In this document: piece by piece, positions 11,301 to 23,499 of the stretch
How the letters are laid out: each line of letters begins with the position of its first letter
Position numbering within the stretch: position 1 is the stretch's first letter
Origin: Eutreptiella sp. 'Long Island Sound 2002'
Taxonomy: Eukaryota > Euglenozoa > Euglenophyceae > Eutreptiales > Eutreptiaceae
Assembly (NCBI GenBank): GCA_964036045.1
Contig: OZ038380.1
Coordinates: forward strand, 167,283,872-167,347,871
Reading direction: 5' to 3'
DNA length: 64,000 nucleotides
Notes under the pieces: generated by a model
Told to the model about the DNA's origin: nothing
The model's input: only the letters and a program-made list of their open reading frames with translations
Database searches by the model: none
Made by a program: the position numbers and the translations under genes

Positions 11301-13711
11301 GGTGTGGTCCGGTGTGGGAGCCGGGTTAAGTGGTGTGGTCCGGTGTGGGAGGTGGATTAAATGGTGTGGTCCGGTGTGGGAGCCGGGTTAAGTGGTGTGG
11401 TCCGGTGTGGGAGCCGGATTAAGTGGTGTGGTCCGGTGTGGGAGCCGGGTTAAGTGTTGTGGTCCGGGGTGGGAGCCGGGTTAAGTGGTGTGGTCCGGTG
11501 TGGGAGCCGGATTAAGTGGTGTGGTCCGGTGTGGGAGCCGGGTTAAGTGGCGTGGTCCGGTGTGGGAGCCGGGTTAAGTGGTGTGGTCCGGTGTGGGAGC
11601 CGGGTTAAGTGGCGTGGTCCGGTGTGGGAGCCGGGTTAAGTGGTGTGGTCCGGTGTGGGAGCCGGATTAAGTGGTGTGGTCCGGTGTGGGAGCCGGGTTA
11701 AGTGGTGTGGTCCGGTGTGGGAGCCGCGTTAAGTGGTGTGGTCCGGTGTGGGAGCCGGGTTAAGGGGTGTGGTCCGGTGTGGGAGCCGGATTAAATGGTG
11801 TGGTCCGGTGTGGGAGCCGGATTAAGTGGTGTGGTCCGGTGTGGGAGCCGGGTTAAGTGGTGTGGTCCGGTGTGGGAGCCGGGTTAAGTGGTGTGGTCCG
11901 GTGTGGGAGCCGGGTTAAGTGGTGTGGTCCGGTGTGGGAGCCGGGTTAAATGGTGTGGTCCGGTGTGGGAGCCGGATTAAATGGTGTGGTCCGGTGAGGG
12001 AGCCGGGTTAAGTGGTATGGTCCGGTGTGGGAGCCGGATTAAGTGGTGTGGTCCGGTGTGGGAGCCGGGTTAAGTGGTGTGGTCCGGTGTGGGAGCCGGA
12101 TTAAGTGGTGTGGTCCGGTGTGGGAGCCGGGTTAAGTGGTGTGGTCCGGTGTGGGAGCCGGATTAAGTGGTGTGGTCCGGTGTGGGAGCCTGGTTAAGTG
12201 GTGTGGTCCAGTGTGGGAGCCGGGTTAAGTGGTGTGGTCCGGTGTGGGAGCCGGCTTAAGTGGTGAGGTCCGTTGTGGGAGCCGGGTTAAGTGGTGTGGT
12301 CCGGTGTGGGAGCCGGGTTAAGTGGTGTGGTCCGGTGTGGGAGGTGGATTAAATGGTGTGGTCCGGTGTGGGAGCCGGGTTAAGTGGTGTGGTCCGGTGT
12401 GGGAGCCGGATTAAGTGGTGTGGTCCGGTGTGGGAGCCGGGTTAAGTGTTGTGGTCCGGGGTGGGAGCCGGGTTAAGTGGTGTGGTCCGGTGTGGGAGCC
12501 GGATTAAGTGGTGTGGTCCGGTGTGGGAGCCGGGTTAAGTGGCGTGGTCCGGTGTGGGAGCCGGGTTAAGTGGTGTGGGCCGGTGTGGGAGCCGGGTTAA
12601 GTGGCGTGGTCCGGTGTGGGAGCCGGGTTAAGTGGTGTGGTCCGGTGTGGGAGCCGGATTAAGTGGTGTGGTCCGGTGTGGGAGCCGGGTTAAGTGGTGT
12701 GGTCCGGTGTGGGAGCCGCGTTAAGTGGTGTGGTACGGTGTGGGAGCCGGGTTAAGTGGTGTGGTCCGGTGTGGGAGCCGGGTTAAGTGGTGTGGTCCGG
12801 TGTGGGAGCCGGATTAAGTGGTGTGGTCCGGTGTGGGAGCCGGGTTAAGTGGTGTGGTCCGGTGTGGGAGCCGGGTTAAGTGGTGTGGTCCGGTGTGGGA
12901 GCCGGGTTAAGTGGCGGGGTCCGGTGTGGGAGCCGGGTTAAATGGTGTGGTCCGGTGTGGGAGCCGGATTAAATGGTGTGGTCCGGTGGGGGAGCCGGGT
13001 TAAGTGGTATGGTCCGGTGTGGGAGCCGGATTAAGTGGTGTGGTCCGGTGTGGGAGCCGGGTTAAGTGGTGTGGTCCGGTGTGGGAGCCGGATTAAGTGG
13101 TGTGGTCCGGTGTGGGTGCCGGATTAAGTGGTGTGGTCCGGTGAGGGAGCCGGGTTAAGTGGTGTGGTCCGGTGTGGGAGCCGGATTAAATGGTGTGGTC
13201 CGGTGTGGGAGCCGGGTTAAGTGGTGGGGTCCGGTGTGGGAGCCGGGTTAAGTGGTGTGGTCCGGTGTGGGAGCCGGATTAAATGGTGTGGTCCGGTGTG
13301 GGAGCCAGGCTAAGTGGTGGGGTCCAATGTGGGAGCCGGGTTAAGTAGCGTGGTCCGGTGTGGGAGCCGGGTTAAGTGGTGTGGTCCGGTGTGGGAGCCG
13401 GGCTAAGTGGTGTGGTCCGGTGTGGGAGCCGGATTAAGTGGTGTGGTCCGGTGTGGGAGCCGGGTTAAGTGGTGTGGTCCGGTGTGGGAGCCGGGTTAAG
13501 TGGTGTGGTCCGGTGTGGGAGCCGGATTAAGTGGTGTGGTCCGGTGTGGGAGCCGGGTTAAGTGGTGTGGTCCGGTGTGGGAGCCGGGTTAAGTGGTGTG
13601 GTCCGGTGTGGGAGACGGATTAAGTGGTGTGGTCCGGTGTGGGAGCCGGGTTAAGTGTTGTGGTCCGGGGTGGGAGCCGGGTTAAGTGGTGTGGTCCGGT
13701 GTGGGAGCCGG
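8341..13711 (+). repeat. 5,332-bp higher-order repeat, copy 2
   Basis: This is the second tandem copy of the 172-unit block. It follows copy 1 directly and matches it through the GTTGTGGTCCGGGG unit at about 13,657-13,670, then diverges near 13,712 where a GGATTAAG unit replaces GGGTTAAG. The near-identity over more than 5 kb implies a recent duplication by unequal exchange, or an assembly duplication. Confidence 0.88.
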
Positions 13712-16700
13712 ATTAAGTGGTGTGGTCCGGTGTGGGAGCCGGGTTAAGTGGCGGGGTCCGGTGTGGGAGCCGGGTTAAGTGGTCTGGTCCGGTGTGGGAG
13801 CCGGGTTAAGTGGCGTGGTCCGGTGTGGGAGCCGGGTTAAGTGGTGTGGTCCGGTGTGGGAGCCGGATTAAGTGGTGTGGTCCGGTGTGGGAGCCGGGTT
13901 AAGTGGTGTGGTCCGGTGTGGGAGCCGCGTTAAGTGGTGTGGTACGGTGTGGGAGCCGGGTTAAGTGGTGTGGTCCGGTGTGGGAGCCGGGTTAAGTGGT
14001 GTGGTCCGGTGTGGGAGCCGCGTTAAGTGGGATGGTACGGTGTGGGAGCCGGGTTAAGTGGTGTGGTCCGGTGTGGGAGCCGGGTTAAGTGGTGTGGTCC
14101 GGTGTGGGAGCCGGATTAAGTGGTGTGGTCCGGTGTGGGAGCCGGGTTAAGTGGTGTGGTCCGGTGTGGGAGCCGGGTTAAGTGGTGTGGTCCGGTGTGG
14201 GAGCCGGGTTAAGTGGTGTGGTCCGGTGTGGGAGCCGGGTTAAATGGTGTGGTCCGGTGTGGGAGCCGGATTAAATGGTGTGGTCCGGTGAGGGAGCCGG
14301 GTTAAGTGGTATGGTCCGGTGTGGGAGCCGGATTAAGTGGTGTGGTCCGGTGTGGGAGCCGGGTTAAGTGGTGTGGTCCGGTGTGGGAGCCGGATTAAGT
14401 GGTGTGGTCCGGTGTGGGTGCCGGATTAAGTGGTGTGGTCCGGTGAGGGAGCCGGGTTAAGTGGTGTGGTCCGGTGTGGGAGCCGGATTAAATGGTGTGG
14501 TCCGGTGTGGGAGCCGGGTTAAGTGGTGGGGTCCGGTGTGGGAGCCGGGTTAAGTGGTGTGGTCCGGTGTGGGAGCCGGATTAAATGGTGTGGTCCGGTG
14601 TGGGAGCCAGGCTAAGTGGTGGGGTCCAGTGTGGGAGCCGGGTTAAGTAGCGTGGTCCGGTGTGGGAGCCGGGTTAAGTGGTGTGGTCCGGTGTGGGAGC
14701 CGGGCTAAGTGGTGTGGTCCGGTGTGGGAGCCGGATTAAGTGGTGTGGTCCAGTGTGGGAGCCGGGTTAAGTGGTGTGGTCCGGTGTGGGAGCCAGGTTA
14801 AGTGGTGTGGTCCGGTGTGGGAGCCGGATTAAGTGGTGTGGTCCGGTGTGGGATCAGGTTAAGTGGTGTGGTCCGGTGTGGGAGCCGGGTTAAGTGGTGT
14901 GGTCCGGTGTGCGAGCCGGGTTAAGTGGTGTGGTCCGGTTTGGGAGCCGGGTTAAGTGGTGTGGTCCGGTGTGGGAGCCGGGTTAAGTGGTGTGGTCCGG
15001 TGTGGGAGCCGGGTTAAGTGGTGTGGTCCGGTGTGGGAGCCGGGTTAAATGGTGTGGTCCGGTGTGGGAGCCGGATTAAATGGTGTGGTCCGGTGAGGGA
15101 GCCAGGTTAAGTGGTATGGTCCGGTGTGGGAGCCGGATTAAGTGGTGTGGTCCGGTGTGGGAGCCGGGTTAAGTGGTGTGGTCCGGTGTGGGAGCCGGAT
15201 TAAGTGGTGTGGTCCGGTGTGGGTGCCGGATTAAGTGGTGTGGTCCGGTGAGGGAGCCGGGTTAAGTGGTGTGGTCCGGTGTGGGAGCCGGATTAAATGG
15301 TGTGGTCCGGTGTGGGAGCCGGGTTAAGTGGTGGGGTCCGGTGTGGGAGCCGGGTTAAGTGGTGTGGTCCGGTGTGGGAGCCGGATTAAATGGTGTGGTC
15401 CGGTGTGGGAGCCAGGCTAAGTGGTGGGGTCCAGTGTGGGAGCCGGGTTAAGTAGCGTGGTCCGGTGTGGGAGCCGGGTTAAGTGGTGTGGTCCGGTGTG
15501 GGAGCCGGGCTAAGTGGTGTGGTCCGGTGTGGGAGCCGGATTAAGTGGTGTGGTCCGGTGAGGGAGCCGGGTTAAGTGGTGTGGTCCGGTGTGGGAGCCA
15601 GGTTAAGTGGTGTGGTCCGGTGTGGGAGCCGGATTAAGTGGTGTGGTCCGGTGTGGGAGCCTGGTTAAGTGGTGTGGTCCAGTGTGGGAGCCGGGTTAAG
15701 TGGTGTGGTCCGTTGTGGGAGCCGGGTTAAGTGGTGAGGTCCGTTGTGGGAGCCGGGTTAAGTGGTGTGGTCCGGTGTGGGAGCCGGGTTAAGTGGTGTG
15801 GTCCGGTGTGGGAGCTGGATTAAATGGTGTGGTCCGGTGTGGGAGCCGGGTTAAGTGGTGTGGTCCGGTGTGGGAGCCGGATTAAGTGGTGTGGTCCGGT
15901 GTGGGAGCCGGGTTAAGTGTTGTGGTCCGGGGTGGGAGCCGGGTTAAGTGGTGTGGTCCGGTGTGGGAGCCGGATTAAGTGGTGTGGTCCGGTGTGGGAG
16001 CCGGGTTAAGTGGCGTGGTCCGGTGTGGGAGCCGGGTTAAGTGGTGTGGTCCGGTGTGGGAGCCGGGTTAAGTGGCGTGGTCCGGTGTGGGAGCCGGGTT
16101 AAGTGGTGTGGTCCGGTGTGGGAGCCGGATTAAGTGGTGTGGTCCGGTGTGGGAGCCGGGTTAAGTGGTGTGGTCCGGTGTGGGAGCCGGATTAAGTGGT
16201 GTGGTACGGTGTGGGAGCCGGGTTAAGTGGTGTGGTCCGGTGTGGGAGCCAGGTTAAGTGGTGTGGTCCGGTGTGGGAGCCGGATTAAATGGTGTGGTCC
16301 GGTGTGGGAGCCGGGTTAAGTGGTGTTGTCCGGTGTGGGAGCCGGGTTAAGTGGTGTGGTCCGGTGTGGGAGCCGGGTTAAGTGGTGTGGTCCGGTGTGG
16401 GAGCCGGGTTAAGTGGTGTGGTCCGGTGTGGGAGTCGGATTAAGTGGTGTGGTCCGGTGTGGGAGCCGGGTTACTTGGTATGGTCCGGTGTGGGAGCCGG
16501 AATCAGCTGTGTGGTCCGGTGTGGGAGCTGGGTTAAGTGGTGTGGTCCGGTGTGGGAGCCGGGTTAAGTGGTGTGGTCCGGTGTGGGAGCCGCGTTTAGC
16601 GGTGTGGTCTGGTGTGGGAGCTGGGTTAAGTGGTGTGGTCCGGTGTGGGAGCCGGGTTAAGTGGTGTGGTCCGGTGTGGGAGCCGCGTTTAGCGGTGTGG

Positions 16701-16900
16701 TCTGGTGTGGGAGCCGGGTTAAGTGGTGTGGTCCGGTGTGGGAGCCGGATTAAGTGGTGTGGTCCGGTGTGGGAGCTGGGTTAAGCGGTGTGGTCCGGTG
16801 TGGGAGCCGGGTTAAGTGGTGTGGTCCGGTGTGGGAGCCGGATTAAGTGGTGTGGTCCGGTGTGGGAGCCGGGTTAAGTTCGGTGGTCCGGTGTGGGAGC
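13712..16900 (+). repeat. Mixed 31-bp units related to the 5-kb block, with one 1-bp slip
   Basis: Units here reuse markers of the upstream block (TAGCG at 14,648 and 15,453; GAGGTCCGTT at 15,736; TGTTG at 15,918) but in shorter, reshuffled segments. One base is missing near 14,854, where GGATCAGG stands in place of GGATCCAGG; it shifts the 31-bp register, so the spacing of TAGCG units here is 805 bp instead of 806. From 16,413 to 16,784 three cycles have lost the in-frame TAA (units with GCGTTTAGCGG), giving a 123-codon frame by chance. Confidence 0.7.
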
Positions 16901-17339
16901 CGGGTTAAATGGTGTGGTCCCATGTGGGAGCCGGGTTAAGTGGTGTGGTCCGGTGTGGGAGCCGGATTAAGTGGTGTGGTCCGGTGTGGGAGCCGCGTTA
17001 AGTGGTGTGGTACGGTGTGGGAGCCGGGTTAAGTGGTGTGGTCCGGTGTGGGAGCCGGGTTAGGTGGTGTGGTCTGGTGTGGGAGCCGGATTAAATGGTG
17101 TGGTCCGGTGTGGGAGCCGGGTTAAGTGGTGTGGTCCGGTGTGGGAGCCGGGTTAAATGGTGTGGTCCGGTGTGGGAGCCGGGTTAAGTGGTGTGGTCCG
17201 GTGTGGGAGCCGGGTTAAGTGGTGTGGTCCGGTGTGGGAGCCGGGTTAAGTGGTGTGGTCCGGTGTGGGAGCCGGGTTAAGTGGTGTGGTCCGGTGTGGG
17301 AGCCGGGTTAAGTGGTGTGGTCCGGTGTGGGAGCCGGAT

Positions 17340-20300
17340 TAAATGGTGTGGTCCGGTGTGGGAGCCGGGTTAAGTGGTGTGGTCCGGTGTGGGAGCCGGA
17401 TTAAGTGGTGTGGTCCGGTGTGGGAGCCGGGTTACTTGGTATGGTCCGGTGTGGGAGCCGGATTAAGTGGTGTGGTCCGGTGTGGGAGCTGGGTTAAGTG
17501 GTGTGGTCCGGTGTGGGAGCCGGATTAAGTGGTGTGGTCCGGTGTGGGAGCCGGTTTAAGCGGTGTGGTCCGGTGTGGGAGCCGGGTTAAGTGGTGTGGT
17601 CCGGTGTGGGAGCCGGATTAAGTGGTGTGGTCCGGTGTGGGAGCCGGGTTAAGTGCGGTGGTCCGGTGTGGGAGCCGGATTAAGTGGTGTGGTCCGAAGT
17701 GGGAGCCGGGTTAAATGGTGTGGTCCGGTGTGGGGGCCGGATTAAGTGGTGTGGTCCGGTGTGGGAGCCGGGTTAAGTGGTGTGGTCCGGTGTGGGAGCC
17801 GGGTTAAGTGGTGTGGTCCGGTGTGGGAGGCGGGTTAAGTGGTGTGGTCCGGTGTGGGAGCCGGGTTAAATGGTGTGGTCCGGTGTGGGAGCCGGATTAA
17901 ATGGTGTGGTCCGGCGAGGGAGCCGGGTTAAGTGGTGTGGTCCGGTGTGGGAGCCGGATTAAATGGTGTGGTCCGGTGTGGGAGCCAGGTTAAGTGGTGG
18001 GGTCCGGTGTGGGAGCCGGGTTAAGTGGTGTGGTCCGGTGTGGGAGCCGGATTAAATGGTGTGGTCCGGTGTGGGAGCCAGGCTAAGTGGTGGGGTCCGG
18101 TGTGGGAGCCGGGTTAAGTGGTGTGGTCCGGTGTGGGAGCCGGGCTAAGTGGTGTGGTCCGGTGTGGGAGCCGGGTTAAGTGGTGTGGTCCGGTGTGGGA
18201 GCCGGGCTAAGTGGTGTGGTCCGGTGTGGGAGCCGGATTAAGTGGTGTGGTCCGGTGTGGGAGCCGGGTTAAGTGGTGTCGTCCGGTGTGGGAGCCGGGT
18301 TAAGTTGTGTGGTCCGGTGTGGGAGCCGGGTTAAGTGGTGTGGTCCGGTTTGGGAGCCGGGTTAAATGGTGTGGTCCGGTGTGGGAGCCGGGTTAAGTGG
18401 TGTGGTCCGGTGTGGGAGCCGTATTAAGTGGTGTGGTCCGGTGTGGGAGCCGGGTTAAGTGGTGTGGTCCAGTGTGGGAGCCGGATAAAATGGTGTGGTC
18501 CGGTGTGGGAGCCGGGTTAAGTGGTGTGGTCCGGTGTGGGAGCCGGATTAAGTGGTGTGGTCCGGTGTGGGAGCCGGGTTAAGTGGTGTGGTCCGGTGTG
18601 GGAGCCGGATTAAGTGGTGTGGTCCGGTGTGGGAGCCGGGTTAAGTGGTGTGGTCCGGTGTGGGAGCCGGGTTAAGTGGTGTGGTCCGGTGTGGGAGCCG
18701 GGTTACTTGGTATGGTCCGGTGTGGGAGCCGGGTTAAGTGGTGTGGTCCGGTGTGGGAGCCGGGTTAACTGGTGTGGTCCGGTGTGGGAGCCGGGTTAAG
18801 TGGTGTGGTCCGGTGTGGGAGCCGGATTAAGTGGTGTGGTCCGGTGTGGGAGCCGGGTTACTTGGTATGGTCCGGTGTGGGAGCCGGATTAAGTGGTGTG
18901 GTCCGGTGTGGGAGCTGGGTTAAGTGGTGTGGTCCGGTGTGGGAGCCGGATTAAGTGGTGTGGTCCGGTGTGGGAGCCGGTTTAAGCGGTGTGGTCCGGT
19001 GTGGGAGCCGGGTTAAGTGGTGTGGTCCGGTGTGGGAGCCGGATTAAGTGGTGTGGTCCGGTGTGGGAGCCGGGTTAAGTGCGGTGGTCCGGTGTGGGAG
19101 CCGGATTAAGTGGTGTGGTCCGGTGTGGGAGCCGGGTTAAATGGTGTGGTCCGGTGTGGGGGGCGGATTAAGTGGTGTGGTCCGGTGTGGGAGCCGGGTT
19201 AAGTGGTGTGGTCCGGTGTGGGAGCCGGGTTAAGTGGTGTGGTCCGGTGTGGGAGCCGGGTTAAGTGGTGTGGTCCGGTGTGGGAGCCGGGTTAAATGGT
19301 GTGGTCCGGTGTGGGAGCCGGATTAAATGGTGTGGTCCGGTGAGGGAGCCGGGTTAAGTGGTGTGGTCCGGTGTGGGAGCCGGATTAAATGGTGTGGTCC
19401 GGTGTGGGAGCCAGGTTAAGTGGTGGGGTCCGGTGTGGGAGCCGGGTTAAGTGGTGTGGTCCGGTGTGGGAGCCGGATTAAATGGTGTGGTCCGGTGTGG
19501 GAGCCAGGCTAAGTGGTGGGGTCCGGTGTGGGAGCCGGGTTAAGTGGTGTGGTCCGGTGTGGGAGCCGGATTAAATGGTGTGGTCCGGTGTGGGAGCCAG
19601 GCTAAGTGGTGGGGTCCGGTGTGGGAGCCGGGCTAAGTGGTGTGGTCCGGTGTGGGAGCCGGATTAAGTGGTGTGGTCCGGTGTGGGAGCCGGGTTAAGT
19701 GGTGTCGTCCGGTGTGGGAGCCGGGTTAAGTTGTGTGGTCCGGTGTGGGAGCCGGGTTAAGTGGTGTGGTCCGGTTTGGGAGCCGGGTTAAGTGGTGTGG
19801 TCCGGTGTGGGAGCCGGGTTAAGTGGTGTGGTCCGGTGTGGGAGCCGTATTAAGTGGTGTGGTCCGGTGTGGGAGCCGGGTTAAGTGGTGTGGTCCAGTG
19901 TGGGAGCCGGATAAAATGGTGTGGTCCGGTGTGGGAGCCGGGTTAAGTGGTGTGGTCCGGTGTGGGAGCCGGATTAAGTGGTGTGGTCCGGTGTGGGAGC
20001 CGGGTTAAGTGGTGTGGTCCGGTGTGGGAGCCGGATTAAGTGGTGTGGTCCGGTGTGGGAGCCGGGTTAAGTGGTGTGGTCCGGTGTGGGAGCCGGGTTA
20101 AGTGGTGTGGTCCGGTGTGGGAGCCGGGTTACTTGGTATGGTCCGGTGTGGGAGCCGGGTTAAGTGGTGTGGTCCGGTGTGGGAGCCGGGTTAACTGGTG
20201 TGGTCCGGTGTGGGAGCCGGGTTAAGTGGTGTGGTCCGGTGTGGGAGCCGGATTAAGTGGTGTGGTCCGGTGTGGGAGCCGGGTTACTTGGTATGGTCCG

Positions 20301-20520
20301 GTGTGGGAGCCGGATTAAGTGGTGTGGTCCGGTGTGGGAGCTGGGTTAAGTGGTGTGGTCCGGTGTGGGAGCCGGATTAAGTGGTGTGGTCCGGTGTGGG
20401 AGCCGGGTTAAGCGGTGTGGTCCGGTGTGGGAGCCGGGTTAAGTGGTGTGGTCCGGTGTGGGAGCCGGATTAAGTGGTGTGGTCCGGTGTGGGAGCCGGG
20501 TTAAGTGCGGTGGTCCGGTG
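17340..20520 (+). repeat. 1,426-bp higher-order repeat (46 units), ~2.2 copies
   Basis: Rare variants recur at exactly 1,426 bp (46 x 31): GCGGTGG at 17,655, 19,081 and 20,507; CCAGGCT at 18,079 and 19,505; GGATAAAATGG at 18,485 and 19,911; CGAGGG/TGAGGG at 17,915 and 19,341. Long stretches, such as those from 18,397 and 19,823, look the same on reading. The matches fade before about 17.3 kb and after about 20.5 kb. A further related segment lies at 22.2-22.7 kb (GGATAAAATGG at 22,236). Confidence 0.88.
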
Positions 20521-23499
20521 TGGGAGCCGGGTTAAATGGTGTGGTCCGGTGTGGGAGCCGGGTTAAGTGGTGTGGTCCAGTGTGGGAGCCGGATTAAGTG
20601 GTGTGGTCCGGTGTGGGAGCCGCGTTAAGTGGTGTGGTACGGTGTGGGAGCCGGGTTAAGTGGTGTGGTCCGGTGTGGGAGCCGGGTTAAGTGGTGTGGT
20701 CCGGTGTGGGAGCCGGATTAAATGGTGTGGTCCGGTGTGGGAGCCGGATTAAATGGTGTGGTCCGGTGTGGGAGCCGGGTTAAATGGTGTGGTCCGGTGT
20801 GGGAGCCGGGTTAAGTGGTGTGGTCCGGTGTGGGAGCCGGATTAAGTGGTGTGGTCTGGTGTGGGAGCCGGGTTAAGTGGTGTGGTCCGGTGTGTGAGCC
20901 GGGTTAAGTGGTGTGGTCCGGTGTGGGAGCCGGGTTAAGTGGTGTGGTCCGGTGTGGGAGCCGGGTTAAGTGGTGTGGTCCGGTGTGGGAGCCGGATTAA
21001 ATGGTGTGGTCCGGTGTGCGAGCCGGGTTAAGTGGTGTGGTCCGGTGTGGGAGCCGGATTAAGTGGTGTGGTCCGGTGTGGGAGCCGGGTTACTTGGTAT
21101 GGTCCGGTGTGGGAGCCGGATTAAGTGGTGTGGTCCGCTGTGGGAGCTGGGTTAAGTGGTGTGGTCCGGTGTGGGGGCCGGATTAAGTGGTGTGGTCCGG
21201 TGTGGGAGCCGGGTTAAGCGGTGTGGTCCGGTGTGGGAGCCGGGTTATGTGGTGTGGTCCGGTGTGGGAGCCGGATTAAGTGGTGTGGTCCGGTGTGGGA
21301 GCCGGGTTAAGTGCGGTGGTCCGGTGTGGGGGCCGGATTAAGTGTTGTGGTCCGGTGTGGGAGCCGGGTTAAATGGTGTGGTCCGGTGTGGGAGCCGGAT
21401 TAAGTGGTGTGGTCCGGTGTGGGAGCCGGGTTAAGTGGTGTGGTCCGGTGTGGGAGCCGGGTTAAGTGGTGTGGTCCGGTGTGGGAGCCGGCTTAAGTGG
21501 TGTGGTCCGGTGTGGGAGCCGGGTTAAATGGTGTGGTCCGGTGTGGGAGCCGGATTAAATGGTGTGGTCCGGTGAGGGAGCCGGGTTAAGTGGTGTGGTC
21601 CGGTGTGGGAGCCGGATTAAATGGTGTGGTCCGGTGTGGGAGCCAGGTTAAGTGGTGGGGTCCGGTGTGGGAGCCGGGTTAAGTGGTGTGGTCCGGTGTG
21701 GGAGCCGGATTAAATGGTGTGGTCCGGTGTGGGAGCCAGGCTAAGTGGTGGGGTCCGGTGTGGGAGCCGGGTTAAGTAGAGTGGTCCGGTGTGGGAGCCG
21801 GGTTAAGTGGTGTGGTCCGGTGTGGGAGCCGGGCTAAGTGGTGTGGTCCGGTGTGGGAGCCGGATTAAGTGGTGTGGTCCGGTGTGGGAGCCGGGTTAAC
21901 TGGTGTGGTCCGGTGTGGGAGCCGGGTTAAGTGGTGTGGTCCGCTGTGGGATCCAGGTTAAGTGGTGTGGTCCGGTGTGGAAGCCGGGTTAAGTGGTGTG
22001 GTCCGGTGTGGGAGCCGGATTAAGTGGTGTGGTCCGGTGTGGGAGCCGGGTTAAGTGGTGTGGTCCGGTGTGGGAGCCTGGTTAAGTGGTGTGGTCCGGT
22101 GTGGGAGCCGGGTTAAGTGGTGTGGTCCGGTGTGGGAGCCGGGTTAAGTGGTGAGGTCCGGTGTGGGAGCCGGGTTAAGTGGTGTGGTCCGGTGTGGGAG
22201 CCGGGTTAAGTGGCGTGGTCCGGTGTGGGAGCCGGATAAAATGGTGTGGTCCGGTGTGGGAGCCGGGTTAAGTGGTGTGGTCCGGTGTGGGAGCCGGATT
22301 AAGTGGTGTGGTCCGGTGTGGGAGCCGGGTTAAGTGGTGTGGTCCGGTGTGGGAGCCGGAAGAAGTGGTGTGGTCCGGTGTGGGAGCCGGATTAAGTGGT
22401 GTGGTCCGGTGTGGGAGCCGGGTTACTTGGTATGGTCCGGTGTGGGAGCCGGGTTAAGTGGTGTGGTCCGGTGTGGGAGACGGGTTAACTGGTGTGGTCC
22501 GGTGTGGGAGCCGGGTTAAGTGGTGTGGTCCGGTGTGGGAGCCGGATTAAGTGGTGTGGTCCGGTGTGGGAGCCGGGTTACTTGGTATGGTCCGGTGTGG
22601 GAGCCGGATTAAGTGGTGTGGTCCGGTGTGGGAGCTGGGTTAAGTGGTGTGGTCCGGTGTGGGAGCCGGGTTAAGCGGTGTGGTCCGGTGTGGGTGCCGG
22701 GTTAAGTGGTGTGGTCCGGTGTGGGAGCCGGGTTAAGCGGTGTGGTCCGGTGTGGGAGCCGGGTTAAGTGGTGTGGTCCGGTGTGGGAGCCGTATTAAGT
22801 GGTGTGGTCCGGTGTGGGAGCCGGGTTAAGTGGTGTGGTCCGGTGTGGGAGCCGGATTGAGTGGTGTGGTCCAGTGTGGGAGCCGGGTTAAGTGGTGTGG
22901 TCCGGTGTGGGAGCCGGATTAAGTGGTGTGGTCCGGTGTGGGAGCCGGGTTAAGTGGTGTGGTCCGGTGTGGGAGCCGGATTAAGTGGTGTGGTCCGGTG
23001 TGGGAGCCGGGTTAAATGGTGTGGTCCGGTGTGGGAGCCGGGTTAAGTGGTGTGGTCCGGTGTGGGAGCCGGGTTAAGTGGTGTGGTCCGGTGTGGGAGC
23101 CGGGTTAAGTGGTGTGGTCCGGTGTGGGAGCCGGATTAAATGGTGTGGTCCGGTGTGGGAGCCGGGTTAAGTGGTGTGGTCCGGTGTGGGAGCCGGGTTA
23201 AGTGGTGTGGTCCGGTGTGGGAGCCGGATTAAATGGTGTGGTCCGGTGTGGGAGCCGGGTTAAGTGGTGTGGTCCGGTGTGGGAGCCGGGTTACTTGGTA
23301 TGGTCCGGTGTGGGAGCCGGATTAAGTGGTGTGGTCCGGTGTGGGAGCCGGGTTAAGTGGTGTGGTCCGGTGTGGGAGCCGGGTTAAGTGGTATGGTCCG
23401 GTGTGGGAGCCGGATTAAGTGGTGTGGTCCGGTGTGGGAGCCGGGTTAAGTGGTGTGGTCCGGTGTGGGAGCCGGGTTAAGTGGTGTGGTCCGGGGTGG

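Noticed and set aside
16413-16784. 123-codon forward frame, longest in the minisatellite
   Set aside because: It arises from three consecutive losses of the TAA, two of them in GCGTTTAGCGG units that are duplicated side by side. It has the same repeat content as the shorter frames.
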